A stretch of 64,000 nucleotides of DNA from Cliona cf. orientalis (lineage: Eukaryota > Porifera > Demospongiae > Clionaida > Clionaidae): NCBI GenBank assembly GCA_963930775.1, contig OZ005689.1:24550058-24614057 (forward strand). The letters are read 5' to 3'. The notes below the pieces were generated by a model. The model saw only the letters and a program-made list of their open reading frames with translations. It had not been told where the DNA came from and did not search any database. The position numbers and the translations under genes are program-made. Of the stretch, positions 22,764 through 33,000 are shown one piece after another (the first letter of the stretch is position 1; every line of letters begins with the position of its first letter).

Positions 22764-23083
22764 ATGCCCAGACCCCACCTCCAAGGAGGAAAAGGGTCTG
22801 GTGAACTTGGTCAGAATCTTTGGCCTGTAATGAGGAATTTTCATGTGCCAATGATATCGTAGCACAGTAACAAATTTACAAGCAGGATCGCTATACTTGT
22901 ATAAGATACATATACGCAATTGTGCTGACAAATCAGATTCACGCTTCCGATTACGACCACATGCACATATAGTCAAGCATAGACCAATCAGATCCTAGCC
23001 TTATATAGTCTTATCGGCACACAAAAATGGCATATATTCACCAGACCCTTTCATTTCCTTGAGGGTGGGGTCTGGGGATGGAA
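22764..23083. mobile_element. MITE with CCCAGACCCCACC ends
   Basis: CCCAGACCCCACCTCCAAGG at the left and its inverse (CCTTGAGGGTGGGGTCTGGG) at the right, with AGGGTCTGGTGAA extending the repeat inward to about 37 bases. It fills the intron between exons 2 and 3 of the HECT-type gene. Related ends occur at 8369-8410 and 49938-49965. Confidence 0.78.
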
Positions 23084-25074
23084 CTAGTTTATACAAACAC
23101 ATTCAAACTAATTAACACACCTGGAATATCTCACAGAGATAAAGGTACCCCCGTCGCTGGGCAACGGCATCTCCATCAATGTCTTGATCGGAGCACTTAA
23201 TGAGACTATGTCCATTGCCATCACATTCAAGGACCGTGTAATTCGACACTTCAAATGCTTTACTAATCTTGTCCTTGACTTCTTTTGCACTCATTCCTCT
23301 GGTTACTTTCATACTTAATATCCTCCCTTCCGTAGCAAGACTATGACGTTCCTTTCCTTTAGGAATGGTAGAATACTTCTTCATCATGACAACAGAGACG
23401 CTTTGCTTGGGTCTAATAGCTGCTTTCTTCTTCTGTTGAGAAGAAACGATACTTTCTGCAGCAGGGTCGAATGATTGTGCAATAACTTTTGGTTTTGTCG
23501 ATGATGGGAAGAATTTTGCCGAAGCTTTTGCCTCGGCTTCTGAAGGCTTCTTGACTTTGGAAATTATGCTCTCAGCTCGGTCATGAGCTGGCTGTATCTG
23601 CAAAGATAATACGAGTCAAAAGCTCTGAAAGTAGCAAGGGGGAGGGATCAGGAACCATAGTATGATCCAAAAAGGTGAGTGGCTGCATGCATTGCTGACC
23701 TAATCACTAATGACATCACATCCTGCTTTGGCTATGTATCATGTACAATAAAGGTAACTCAATAATATTGTACGGAAATGGCATACTATAGCAGGAGATT
23801 TTTTAATTAGGGGACCTATTTTCATCCCATTCAAAAACTAACTGCTTCAAGGCATGTGCAATAACAAATGGTACTTACAAATACTTAACCACACCCTTTT
23901 CTCTGATCAAGAAAATATAACCCACTAGATCCGTGACATGCCTTAACAGGAGAACTGGTGGATTTGCGTATGACAGTAAGCCTATCCTCTCCGTGAATTT
24001 CACTAACATTTTCAACGTTAATGAAATCCTTCCATTTGTGGCACCATTTCTGGACGAAAAAAGAGTTTGGGTTTTCACCATCAGGCTTCACCACACCAGC
24101 AGACAGATTAACATCTGGTTCAGCCACACCCAAATCCCAGAGTTCTTGCTCCACACGGTCACAGACCGTAGAAACCTGAAAACAAAGTGCCTTCCTGGAG
24201 CCTTTGTACTCAAAGAGCACCTCCACCATCGGATCATCATCTATTTCATGTATCTCCTCCATAATCGCGATCAGTCTGGTGAGCACATGGTATGTATACG
24301 TATTACGCATGCGCAACGTACGGAAGGCGTGGTCATGTTGGCCCGTATACCGTGCCTTTATGCGAAGCTGAACGCGGCTTGAGACTATGAAGTCGTCTTG
24401 AATTTCAGGCCGCCTTTGAAACCCTCCTTGTTTAAGTCGACTTGGAACGTTGTTGGTTGTCGATTTGAGGCTAAAGAACACGTTGGGAAAGGGAAGCAGT
24501 TTTGTTATGTTTGGCGTGCCATACGCGCACTTTGTTGTGGAGATACAGCGCTTTGTGATCGCGCCACACCCCCAATAATCGAAAAATTATGTTCTAAAGA
24601 CGTTGCTATGCACGCGTATGGCATTTCCGCATACTATGCGTGACCCGGAAATCAATTAAATGGACCTGGGCGGAGCCATTTGAAATGAACGTAAAGATCG
24701 AGCAAGAGTTGAATTTCATTGTTGACGACAGCCACTTGTTCTTAGATGCCCAAGAAGCTAAAAAGGTGAGCGAACGTACAGTAGATCGATGAATCTAGCT
24801 GTATCTAGGCAGAGAATTCTAATTACCACCCATAGCAACAGGCTTTGTGTACGGTGGCTGTGCCGACTAGGTGGGTCAAAATGAAGGCTTATTTCGCCTT
24901 CGTATAGCACGACTAGCCTCCGTAGAAGACGGGAACAGTTAGAAGAAGGGTTGTTCGACATGTATATGACAAAATCTAGACTTCGACAAATTTGGACCTG
25001 AGCTACTAAAAACGCACATTGCGCGAATCGCGCGCGGATCCCATACGGAGGGTTTTCCCAAATCCGGTCACATA

Positions 25075-25180
25075 TGTTCTGTATCTGGGACCCTAGCAGT
25101 ATCATTCTTCTTATTGAGTATCTTGTATACCACATTGTTCATCACTGACTCATGGGTGTTAAGGTCCGTCTCGGCCACTA
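25075..25180 (-). pseudogene. Relic gene of the GDWH family, 5' preserved segment
   Basis: Minus-strand codons reading ETDLNTHESVMNNVVYKILN and NDTARVPDTEHI run into the right end of Element B and continue at 17124 with RNM after removal of the element. A possible acceptor (GGGTTTAG) near 25170 suggests an exon start. Nothing further upstream is recognisable. Confidence 0.55.
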
Positions 25181-26623
25181 AACCCATAAAATGTTAATAA
25201 TATACTTGATTTTACTCTAGCCTATAAGCAAGTTGGCAACAGTTGATGGGTATCAAACAAAGAGTGGACCTTCCTTTACTTTAATAAGATTTTGGAAGAA
25301 ATTTGGTTCCAACATGAGTGTTACAGATTTGCCCTGAATTCAAAGTTCGAGTCAGACAAAAGTTCTTGAATAGTTATCATACTGGAAGGACTATGGGACC
25401 ATCATGGTCCCAGCTCTATAGCTGTCAATGGATTTGTAGCAAGTTATGGAGCTAAAGTTTGGGTAGATCTAGGCTCTATAACTTGAAATCGCTATGGAGG
25501 GCTGTTCAGGCCCGTGAAATCAACTAAATTTTTGACGTTTACGATGTGGCTAAAAACCGACCTAACCTGGAACAGCTCTCTCTTGCGTTCGTCTGTTGGT
25601 AAGCCTGGTACTTACATTTACATTGAGCATACAATTGCATGGCCTGGTTGAGTGTTACAGATTTGCCCCGAATTCAAAGACAGCATCAGCCAAACGGTAT
25701 TATTGTCTTTATCAAGCATCCGTACTAGATGCACGCCGTAAATGGTATCTTGTTGAAGCTGAGGAGCTCCTGGATCTGTACTTACCTTAGTTGAGGCGAG
25801 TGCTCTTCTGTTTCAAGTTATAGCCCTTCGTATTTGGACAGAATTTTTGTGGCTACCCATGTGGTGTGCATATCATTATCTCCCATACGTATAGTACAAA
25901 CATGCGCATGACATTAAATTGCACGTAGAATGTATGGACTTCCGGTGGTCTTAGTGTATTCTGATTAGTAGGAATGCCTAGTAAATACATCAGTTTTGTG
26001 TGAACACCTGTTATCTTCAGCCTCAATCCAGTACTGATTAACTTGACTGAGAAGCCAGCCTATTTAGCATTAAATTATTCCTTGTTGTCATAACCAAATT
26101 TGTTCCATAAACATGTAAAGTGTCATGTCGATAGAAAACTGATTCTTTGACTTCTCTTGATTACAAGATTTCCAAATCCTGTGCTGTGCATTTTGCTTTT
26201 CAAACTCTGCACAAAATTTTGGTGAACTGCTGCTTTATTTCATCCAACTCTTGATAAACGTTTGGCCAAGCCCAGCTAACCTTGTGGAAATATTTTTTGC
26301 CTATGTTGTAACGGTCATGTCAGGAGGTTGGTCACAGATTCTACTTAAAACACTTCACCCATAAGCTGCATGCAACCCAGGTTGACGTGCAATGCACTGA
26401 GTCAGCAAAACAATACACTGCATGTGATGGGGAAAAAAAAATTAAATGCACATTCTGCGAAATTTGTGTCCAATGCAACCTCTGCTTCTATGCATATGCA
26501 ATTTTAATACATAACATGGAATAGGATGTTTGGACCAGAGGTTCAAAATTATTCACGAGTGGTCCAAAATGTCCTACTACGGTTCATTCTGAACTACATT
26601 CAAGAATGTTTGATCAACTTCTA
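25181..26623. other. Non-coding stretch
   Basis: No gene seen. The phrase GAGTGTTACAGATTTGCCC.GAATTC occurs twice (25316 and 25648), suggesting a duplicated TE remnant. The rest is AT-rich and unstructured. Confidence 0.6.
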
Positions 26624-26625
26624 TA

Positions 26626-27248
26626 TGTGACCGTCTGAGAAAACCCGGGATTTTTTTGTGAAACTTGGGTTTCATTTATGGTTGATAAGCTCTACCAAAG
26701 AGCTAACCCGAGTTCAAGTTTCAGAACAACTGTGTGCTGTGTTGTGGAGATACAGTGCTTTGTTTGCGATCGCACCACACCCCCAATAATTGAGAAATTA
26801 CGGTCCAAAGGCGTTTCCGCATACTATGCCTACGCGTGACCCGGAAATAAATTAAATGGACCTGGGCAGAGCCGTTTGAAATGAATGTAAAGATTGAGCA
26901 AGAGTTGAATTTCGTTGTTGACGACAGCCGATTGTTCTTAGATGCCCAAGAAGTTAAAAGGTGAGCGAATGTACAGGAATCTAGCTGTATCTAGGTAGAG
27001 AATTCTAATTAGTGCCCATAGCAACGGGCTTCGTGTACGGCAGCCGTACTGACTATGTAGGTCAAAACGAAGGCTTATTTCGCCTTTGTAACTTATGGTT
27101 AGCCTCCGTAGACGACGGCAAAGGTTAGTAGAATGGTTCTTTGGCATGAATATGACAAAAACTCAACTTTGACATCTTTTGACTTGAGGTACTAAAAACA
27201 TGCATTGCGAGCGGATCCCATATGCCGGGTTTTGTCAGATACGGTCAT
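26626..27248. mobile_element. Deletion derivative (MITE) of Element B
   Basis: Ends TGTGACCG (left) and the inverse of TATGACCG (right), flanked by TA. The first 150 bases match the left end of Element B (GGTTGATAAGCTCTA, GAGCTAACCCG) and the last 370 match its right end (GAGCAAGAGTTGAATTTC, GACGACAGCC, AATCTAGCTGTATCTAGG). All coding sequence is gone. It shows that the Element B ends could be moved in trans. Confidence 0.85.
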
Positions 27249-27282
27249 ATATAACCCTAATAACTAATCCATATACCATATA

Positions 27283-27764
27283 CCGTATAGCGGGTTAATT
27301 TGGCGAGCATTAAATTTGGCGAATCACTCCCTTAAAGATAATGGCGAATTTTAAAGTTGGCGACGTGACAAATTGTGAGCGCAAGCGCATGACGCAATAA
27401 ACTGACGTAATGCATGGATCAGCTGGCCGGCTGGCCACTCCATTCGCCGAGCTAGCTAGCGGCTATCAAAAGTGGAGACGTGTCAGATCGAGAGTTGCGT
27501 TCGAGGCACATGTTGATGACGAAGGTAGCGTCTGATGTTTAACCTGAAAAAACTTGAGCAGCGACATTGATTCCTGACAAACGATTCTGTTACAAACCAA
27601 GGTTGCAAGCAATCAATCTAATTTTGCTGAATTCGCGCGCACACGTAGTCGTTACATCATAAAAATACGTTATTAAATATTGGCGAGTTTTTAATTTGGT
27701 GATTTTCTTCAAAATTCGCCAAATCGCCAAATTAAAAACCTCGCCAAAGTTTCCCGCTATACGG
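27283..27764. mobile_element. MITE with TA|CCGTATAGCGGG ends
   Basis: Inverted ends CCGTATAGCGGG flanked by TA (27281-27282, 27765-27766); 482 bases. Both ends carry repeated phrases TTTGGCGA or TCGCCAAA. It shares the CCGTA start and TA target with the elements at 8034 and 63895. Confidence 0.85.
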
Positions 27765-27998
27765 TATCCCACCTTCTATACCTTTGCAATACAATTGACT
27801 GGACAAAAATCTCATAATTTGGGCCTTGAGGGCTACAAGGCCGATATGGTTCACATTTTGTGTCCTCAAGTCATGGATATTTTACATAATAACTTTGCAC
27901 AAATTACATGAACGAAGCTAATTTATCAGTCAATATTGATAAAATACGAAGTTATTACATACTTAGTCTGCTAGTATGCTGTAATTAATATTATGCAA

Positions 27999-28456
27999 TC
28001 ACTTGAGGTTTCGAGACCCAATAATGTTGATAGTGCAGCCCTGTAAATTTTGAAATGATACTGGCATACTGCTTACTCGTGTTGATGGTGCGGCTTGATG
28101 TATTTCAATTGCTTGTGTTTTAGTAGATGTACTTGTGTTGAGTATGTGACTATAATGAGGTAAATGGTTTGGTGCGGACAGTAGTGCTGAAACTGCTTTG
28201 TGTTGTTCCTCACTCGATCATTCATAGGTCGAGGGAGCGGTGTCCGGTTCGCTCTTGGATCAGTTTCTCTGGAGCACCTCTCTTGAAAACTTCAGTTGCA
28301 CCAGTAGCCCTCAGGCTATGGTTAGTTTTGTGACCACCAATGCCAGCATCTGCACACATATTCTATACCGCTTGTTGTAATGTGTGGTTTCCAATCGGTA
28401 CTGCACTGTACCATGGCTAGCTTGCATCATTAGGTTGTGTTTCCAACGGTTGCACA
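27999..28456 (-). pseudogene. Crypton tyrosine recombinase, C-terminal part
   Basis: The minus strand encodes PWYSAVPIG, MCADAGIGGHKTNHSLRATG, RGAPEKLIQERTGHRSLDL and, after a shift, SSEEQHKAVSALLSAPNHLP, ending at TGA (27999-28001). HSLRATG and GHRS are the H-x-x-R and H/W motifs of the recombinase fold. The region expected to hold the nucleophilic Tyr is broken by stops. The N-terminal part lies at 32142-33000, beyond Element C. Confidence 0.82.
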
Positions 28457-28792
28457 TGTGACCCGCTCCAGGAAAAGGGACCGTTCGCAATTTTTTGTCA
28501 ATATCGCGTTTTTGGTATGGATCGTTAGCGCTATAAGCGTAGAGTACAATGGTGCAAGTTTGGAGTTCTAATATTACTCAGGGGCCGTGTTATGGCCGTT
28601 TCTAATTGACCGGGTTGCGTCGCCCGTTGCCAAGGATATCGATAGAAACGGGCGTTTAGTTTATTTCCTGTTTATTCCGTGTACATTACGTGCACGTACG
28701 TGATGTTCGATGACGTCAGGTAAATAATTGATTTGCCGGGCCAAGCCAGAGAGGGCGCGCGCCTCGCAGAAAGAACAAAGGAGGTCGAAAAG

Positions 28793-28836
28793 GATCCTAG
28801 GATCCTAGGAGGCCTAGGATCCTAGGAGGCGAGGAA
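28793..28836. repeat. GGATCCTAGG palindromic array
   Basis: AGGATCCTAGG occurs three times in direct and inverse register, around a central AGGAGGCCTAGG. It lies in the left subterminal part of Element C and could be a protein-binding site or simple hairpin. Confidence 0.7.
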
Positions 28837-29070
28837 GACGCTCTCTCTGTGCCACGTAGGCAAAAGGAGAAGGTAAGTACTCTCTTTAGTAGTCTACTAC
28901 AGTATGAACCCAGTACAGTAGCTGTTATTCATGAACTGGTGTTGTCTACTGAAGGCAATTCTTTTTTCCCCCTGGATTGCAGAGACTATGACTCTGCCCA
29001 GTTGAGAGATTGGGGGAGGAGGGGGGGTGCAATGAAACGTACAGAGTGAGAGAGATACAGTAACAAAAAG

Positions 29071-29071
<1 letters not shown>

Positions 29072-29103
<32 letters not shown>
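29072..29103 (+). repeat. Run of 32 G
   Basis: Uninterrupted G tract downstream of the Element C stop codon. It could form G-quadruplexes, and its length may be inaccurate because homopolymers are hard to assemble. Confidence 0.9.
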
Positions 29104-29104
<1 letters not shown>

Positions 29105-29157
29105 TGGTGTACAAAGAGTCAAAATAGCAGAAAGTATGTGCAGGTGAGGGAGAGAGA

Positions 29158-31815
29158 CTACACTTTCTTTGGACACTTCCGTGCATTGTGTCCTTCCTCC
29201 CTGCAGATTCCGCAGAGCCGTGGCCGCTTAGCTCTCGTTTCACTGAGCTCTCCAGTGGTAGAGGCAGTGGCAGGAACTACTACAGTGATCGTGGAAGTGG
29301 CTGCGGTAGCGGCAGGACTTGAAAGGACGGTAGTGGCTGCAGCAGGAGTGACGTCTGGCTCAGTTGGCTCAGGACAGGTGGTGTCTTTGCACTCGTCAGG
29401 ACAATACTCACGTATCTTATTAAAAAGGCACCACTGTCTGGTGAGAGAAAGTCCTGACGGCATGACTCGTTCCGGCAAATCTGTGGGGTCTGGACTCCAG
29501 TCATCCTTTAGGAGCTTCATGTCAACTTCCAGGGAATCGGATTTGTGTCTAACGAAGACGTGACCCTTGTTATTCCCTGGAAATCTCAGATGGTGTAGTG
29601 ACTTGATCCCCACACACTTGCCAATGTGCTCAGCAAGGAAGGAGGTCCAATCGTACGTTGGGACGATAACTGTCCCATCCATGCTGCCAACAGCCTGAGC
29701 AACGTTGACTGTTGCCGAACTATTGACAACACTGGCAAGATCAGCTAGCCCCCCAATCTTCGTACGTCGATATCTGCATGTGGTATACATTGTACATGTA
29801 TGTATGTCTCTATCACTTACTTGTAGTACAGTATGTGATTGTATTACCTCTTCTTCATTAGGCCAAAGCACCAATCAGGGGAGAACTTGGTATGGCCGGT
29901 GATCATGAAGGAGAGGGTGATGTTTTAGTGGAGTCCGGTGAGCACGCGCCACAGCAGGTATCCTACCATGGCGTTGTTCTTATTTTGACCCCCACAGTTG
30001 TCAGCGTGGAGGTGGACGTCCTGCTCTCCAAGCCCATGTACTTCGAAGAAGTGATGGAGCATGCTGATGATGGTGTTTGCTCCCTTGCCAGTATCAACTG
30101 ACTCGTCAATAAGGTAATTGACTTGACGCGGGATAGCCTCACAGCATACTCCAAAGATGGCACACTTTCTTGGGGTAAGGAAGTACATGGGCCCTGGCTG
30201 TTGGGGGTCATTCGGGTAGAATACCTGCTGGGCCATGTCGTGAGCTGTGATGAGCCTTGAGCTGGGTTGTGACTTGCACGCAGGTTGGGGAGGACTAAAG
30301 ACACCGTCAGAAGAGAAGAACTGCCGGATGGACTGTTTGGCAGTGTCAATGGCCGTCTTGTACAAGGAGCGCTCTTTGGTGACCTCTTCTAAGTGTTGCT
30401 CGGCTTGACGAATGGCCTGAAATGATGTCACAATCTCACGTAAATTATATTTGTCTCTTTCTGTCACACATCCCTTTTGCATGCACAAAAGCATGTGGAA
30501 AGAGCATTTGCACACATACGACCTGTACATGCACAGAATAGTTGCTACAATACATGTACATGTACATGCACGCCACACATACAAGCATTCAGTATGCACA
30601 CCATTGTTTTCTCTTCTATAGAGCGGTTGGAGTACTTTGCAAGAGCAGCACCATTTTGTTGACAGAGCCAGCAGAGGTTGGTCATCGGCTTCATGACAAC
30701 AATGTATGGCAAAAGTTGCCTCCACAACCCTGTGAAGGTGGAATAGCCCACAGGTCTCATGGAACTCTCTGTCGCAGACTCCTGGTAGAGCTCCCACACC
30801 TTGTGCTTGGTTGTGCTGCTGGGGAGAAGCTGGACGTCAGCACTCTTATACCCGGGAACTCGTCCGGGAAGTACCATTGCGTTTGTGTCTGTATGAGAGC
30901 AAGGTAAATTCTTGCCTAATGATTGCTATAGAATTTGATACCTGTGTAGTTTAAGATGTATTGAACTACATCCTTGACCTCTTGCAGTGAGAGTGTCTTC
31001 TTGGGTTTCCTCCCCTTGTTGCCATGCACTCTTGCTGCTGGTCCGTTGCGCAAGTAGCTCGCCTTTATGTGCTTGAAGCGCTTGATTCCGATGGTGTGCA
31101 GGAATAGAAAGGTTGGCTGACACACACGGAGGCCTGCATGAAAGAATTTCATGGGTGTGTGCACCTCTATCTTTTCTGCAGGACTAGCGCTGGGACTGGG
31201 GGCTGAGGGGGAGGGGGAACAGTGAGCCATGATCTGCCCCATCACCATCAAGTCAAGCTCATCTTTAGTCATCTCGCTGAGAGCTCCACGGACAGCGAGG
31301 TAATGGTCTTCCGAGAACTGCTTGCAGCAAGGGGACTTGTGGGGACCAAACACGCACGTGCAGCCATGATCTGCGAACGTCTTCACCAGCTCCTCCTCGT
31401 CAGTATCGATGGATCGGGTTACTGACACATCGCAAATATCGGTGAGGGAACCACTCTCAAGACTCGCAGAGACGATCTCTTCGGCTGACGGAGGATTACT
31501 CTCCTCCAGCTCATCTATCTCCTCGAGGGGGTCCTCCTCCACACCATCCATGCCCTCATCGCTAGCCACTAATGTATTGTTGTTATAATTATTGTTAAAT
31601 CCTGATATTAGTGTATGATGTAGTATGTATTATTCTTTGTGGTGGTAGTGGTGTAATAATGTATTTTTAAGTGGGTACTTGGGTGGGGTTTTACCTGGAG
31701 GGTCGTCATCGTCGAGGTAATCGTCCAGCATGTCGAGTAGGCCGTCCGTGTCGGTGGAGAGAAGGTCCGCGTCTTCACCTAAGCGGTTGAGTGCCCTGGC
31801 GATTCTGTCCTCCAT
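29158..31815 (-). pseudogene. DUF7869-type transposase gene of Element C, nearly intact
   Basis: Starts MEDRIARALNRLGEDADLLS at 31815. Later exons encode an acidic segment; HGCTCVFGPHKSPCCKQF and KDELDLMVMGQIMAHC (about 31250-31400); LPGRVPGYKSADVQLLPS (30850); CWLCQQNG (30670); QAEQHLEEVTKERSLYKTAI; TPRKCAIFGVCCEAIPRQVN (30150); HADNCGGQNKNN (29970); and, after a TAA (29925-29927), FMITGHTKFSPDWCFGLMKK. The last exon has GSMDGTVIVPTYDWTSFL and a C-terminal zinc knuckle CGICREEGHNARKC. DNCxGQNKN and GHTKF are hallmarks of DUF7869 proteins, thought to have an RNase H fold. Apart from the single TAA, I see no lesion. Introns have GT/AG ends. Confidence 0.83.
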
Positions 31816-32141
31816 TGCATGCAGTACTGCTAATAGTATGCAGCCGCATCAAGATCGATAACTACTTTGGCGGGAATCGGCTTATCACTCGCCGATCTTA
31901 TAATACAGTTGCCCATATATTTATGCAAGTAAGTGAACTGTTCATCTTATTTTTATTTTTTTACATACTTATAATTGCTTAGAATACAAGCAAAGCATAC
32001 CAAAATGAAGAGAAAAGAATATAGATTCATATGGTGTAAAAAAAAAAAAAATTATAAAAATACTTGATTCGGCCCTTCTCGGGCTCGTACTTCAATTTGT
32101 TTTATTCTCGCGAACGGTCCCTTTTCCTGGAACGGGTCACA

Positions 32142-33000
32142 TATGCTAGTGCTAGATCCTTTTCCTTTGCTGCTTCTTGAAGCTTGCTGATATAGAGATC
32201 TAGCAAGTGCACAGGACACCTTATGCCAGCCTCCGGACATGAATAGACAGGTACCACCTTGCTGCGAACATGAAGCTGCTTAAAACTGCCATTTCTGTTC
32301 TTAGATACATTCTCGTAGTACTTGTACTTATCACTATCTCGCTTTAGCTGGGAAAGTTTCAAAGCCCTATGCTCTTTTTCACAATGAAGACAAAAGAGGT
32401 TTCCAATAGTGAAGAATACCGCATTCTGCAATCCTCTAGGTGTAGTTACATTCAATACACCACTCTCCCATAGCTGATCTTCATCTGTTGATATCACCTC
32501 TGCATGCTTCACTTTCCTCCCTATACCTTCAGAGTGCAGCTTGTGAAAATACGAGTCAAGAGTGCCTTGAAGACTCCGGAATCTGTTGTCATTTTGGTCC
32601 AAAAGGTTTGGACAATTCGGATGAGTTCTCGCATACGTCTCAAAATTCCACAAAGTAACTGATAAAGTGTAGATGAAGGGTAAAATTCTCCATTTGACTT
32701 TCTTGTCTGCACAATGAATCTGGAGAGATGGAGATTTATGATTTCAGGCTCGCTACACACCAGAATATCATCCGGGACTGGATCGGCTGGATATCTAGCA
32801 TTTCTTTCCCTTATCCAAGTATTAAATGTGTTCAAGGCCCATTTGGTGCTCCGGGTAATATTTTCAGGAACTAGTCCTTTAGCGAAAGTGGACAGCTATT
32901 CTTCTTTACCGAGTTTAAACGGCGTAGATTCGGGCTGGACGAAGAGAGAGGAGTGGCTCGCTACTGGAGGAGATTGAGAAGGTGGGCTGAAACGAGCGGG
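32142..33000 (-). pseudogene. Crypton tyrosine recombinase, N-terminal part
   Basis: From about 33000 the minus strand encodes VQPESTPFKLGKEE, a TAG, then ALNTFNTWIRERNARYPADP, NLHLSRFIVQTRKSNGEFYP, and after a frameshift near 32640 SLQGTLDSYFHKLHSEGIGR, LWESGVLNVTTPRGLQNAVF and VPVYSCPEAGIRCPVHLLDL. This is the DUF3504 region of animal Cryptons. The usual Arg in the CLRGGEEHR-like block is His here (CLHCEKEHR), a likely loss of the first catalytic Arg. Element C interrupts the gene at 32142. Confidence 0.85.

Larger units (their letters stand above)
19415..24262 (-). pseudogene. UBX-like/HECT E3-ligase-like gene of Element B
   Basis: Eleven exons with consensus splice sites: E1 24262-~23948, E2 23599-23121, E3 ~22725-22618, E4 22462-22380, E5 22143-22067, E6 21813-21675, E7 21148-21013, E8 20955-20771, E9 20708-20652, E10 20597-20542, E11 20482-19415. 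E2 ends in a ubiquitin-like or PB1-like fold (GRILSMKVTRGMSAKEVKDK). E6 is a charged coiled coil (RKIREEQDREYQESLRIDRK). E7-E8 resemble a UBX domain (VKFWIRFPNSYKI, STKVLYEIAYVYG). E11 is a HECT domain with IRYENE, GGVCRDMFSSFWEEAYL, and a C-lobe motif RRPISHTCDCALELPVSY that retains the Cys expected to carry ubiquitin. A single TGA (near 20303) follows IRYENE. The product would be a ubiquitin ligase; its target is unknown. Confidence 0.82.
17127..25072. mobile_element. Element B: 7.9-kb transposon with integrase and HECT genes
   Basis: Ends TGTGACCGGATTTGGGAAAA (left) and the exact inverse at the right, extending to ATGGGAT (about 35 bases), flanked by TA (17125-17126, 25073-25074). Removing it with one TA restores EHIRNM in the interrupted gene. 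Subterminal inverted repeats of roughly 80-140 bases (17249-17395 against 24390-24532) reinforce the boundaries. Two convergent genes fill it: an rve-like integrase (plus strand, 17504-19119) and a HECT-type ligase (minus strand, 19415-24262). Two MITEs lie in introns of the latter. A 0.62-kb deletion derivative occurs at 26626-27248. Frameshifts and one nonsense codon make this copy inactive, though lightly damaged. Confidence 0.9.
28457..32141 (-). mobile_element. Element C: 3.7-kb DUF7869-type transposon, TGTGACC ends
   Basis: Ends TGTGACCCGCTCCAGGAAAA (left) and the inverse of TGTGACCCGTTCCAGGAAAA (right), continuing through GGGACCGTTCGC. TA follows the right end; the left flank has CA, so the duplicate is degenerate or lost. 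One minus-strand spliced gene fills it. The element splits a Crypton gene, and joining the flanks restores the codons for Y-V-Q-P. A 32-base G run and a GGATCCTAGG palindrome lie in the 3' part. Confidence 0.87.

Noticed and set aside
29138-29563. Plus-strand ORF of 141 codons rich in Val, Ala and Ser
   Set aside because: Antisense shadow of the last exon of the Element C gene, which has clear homologous motifs on the minus strand.
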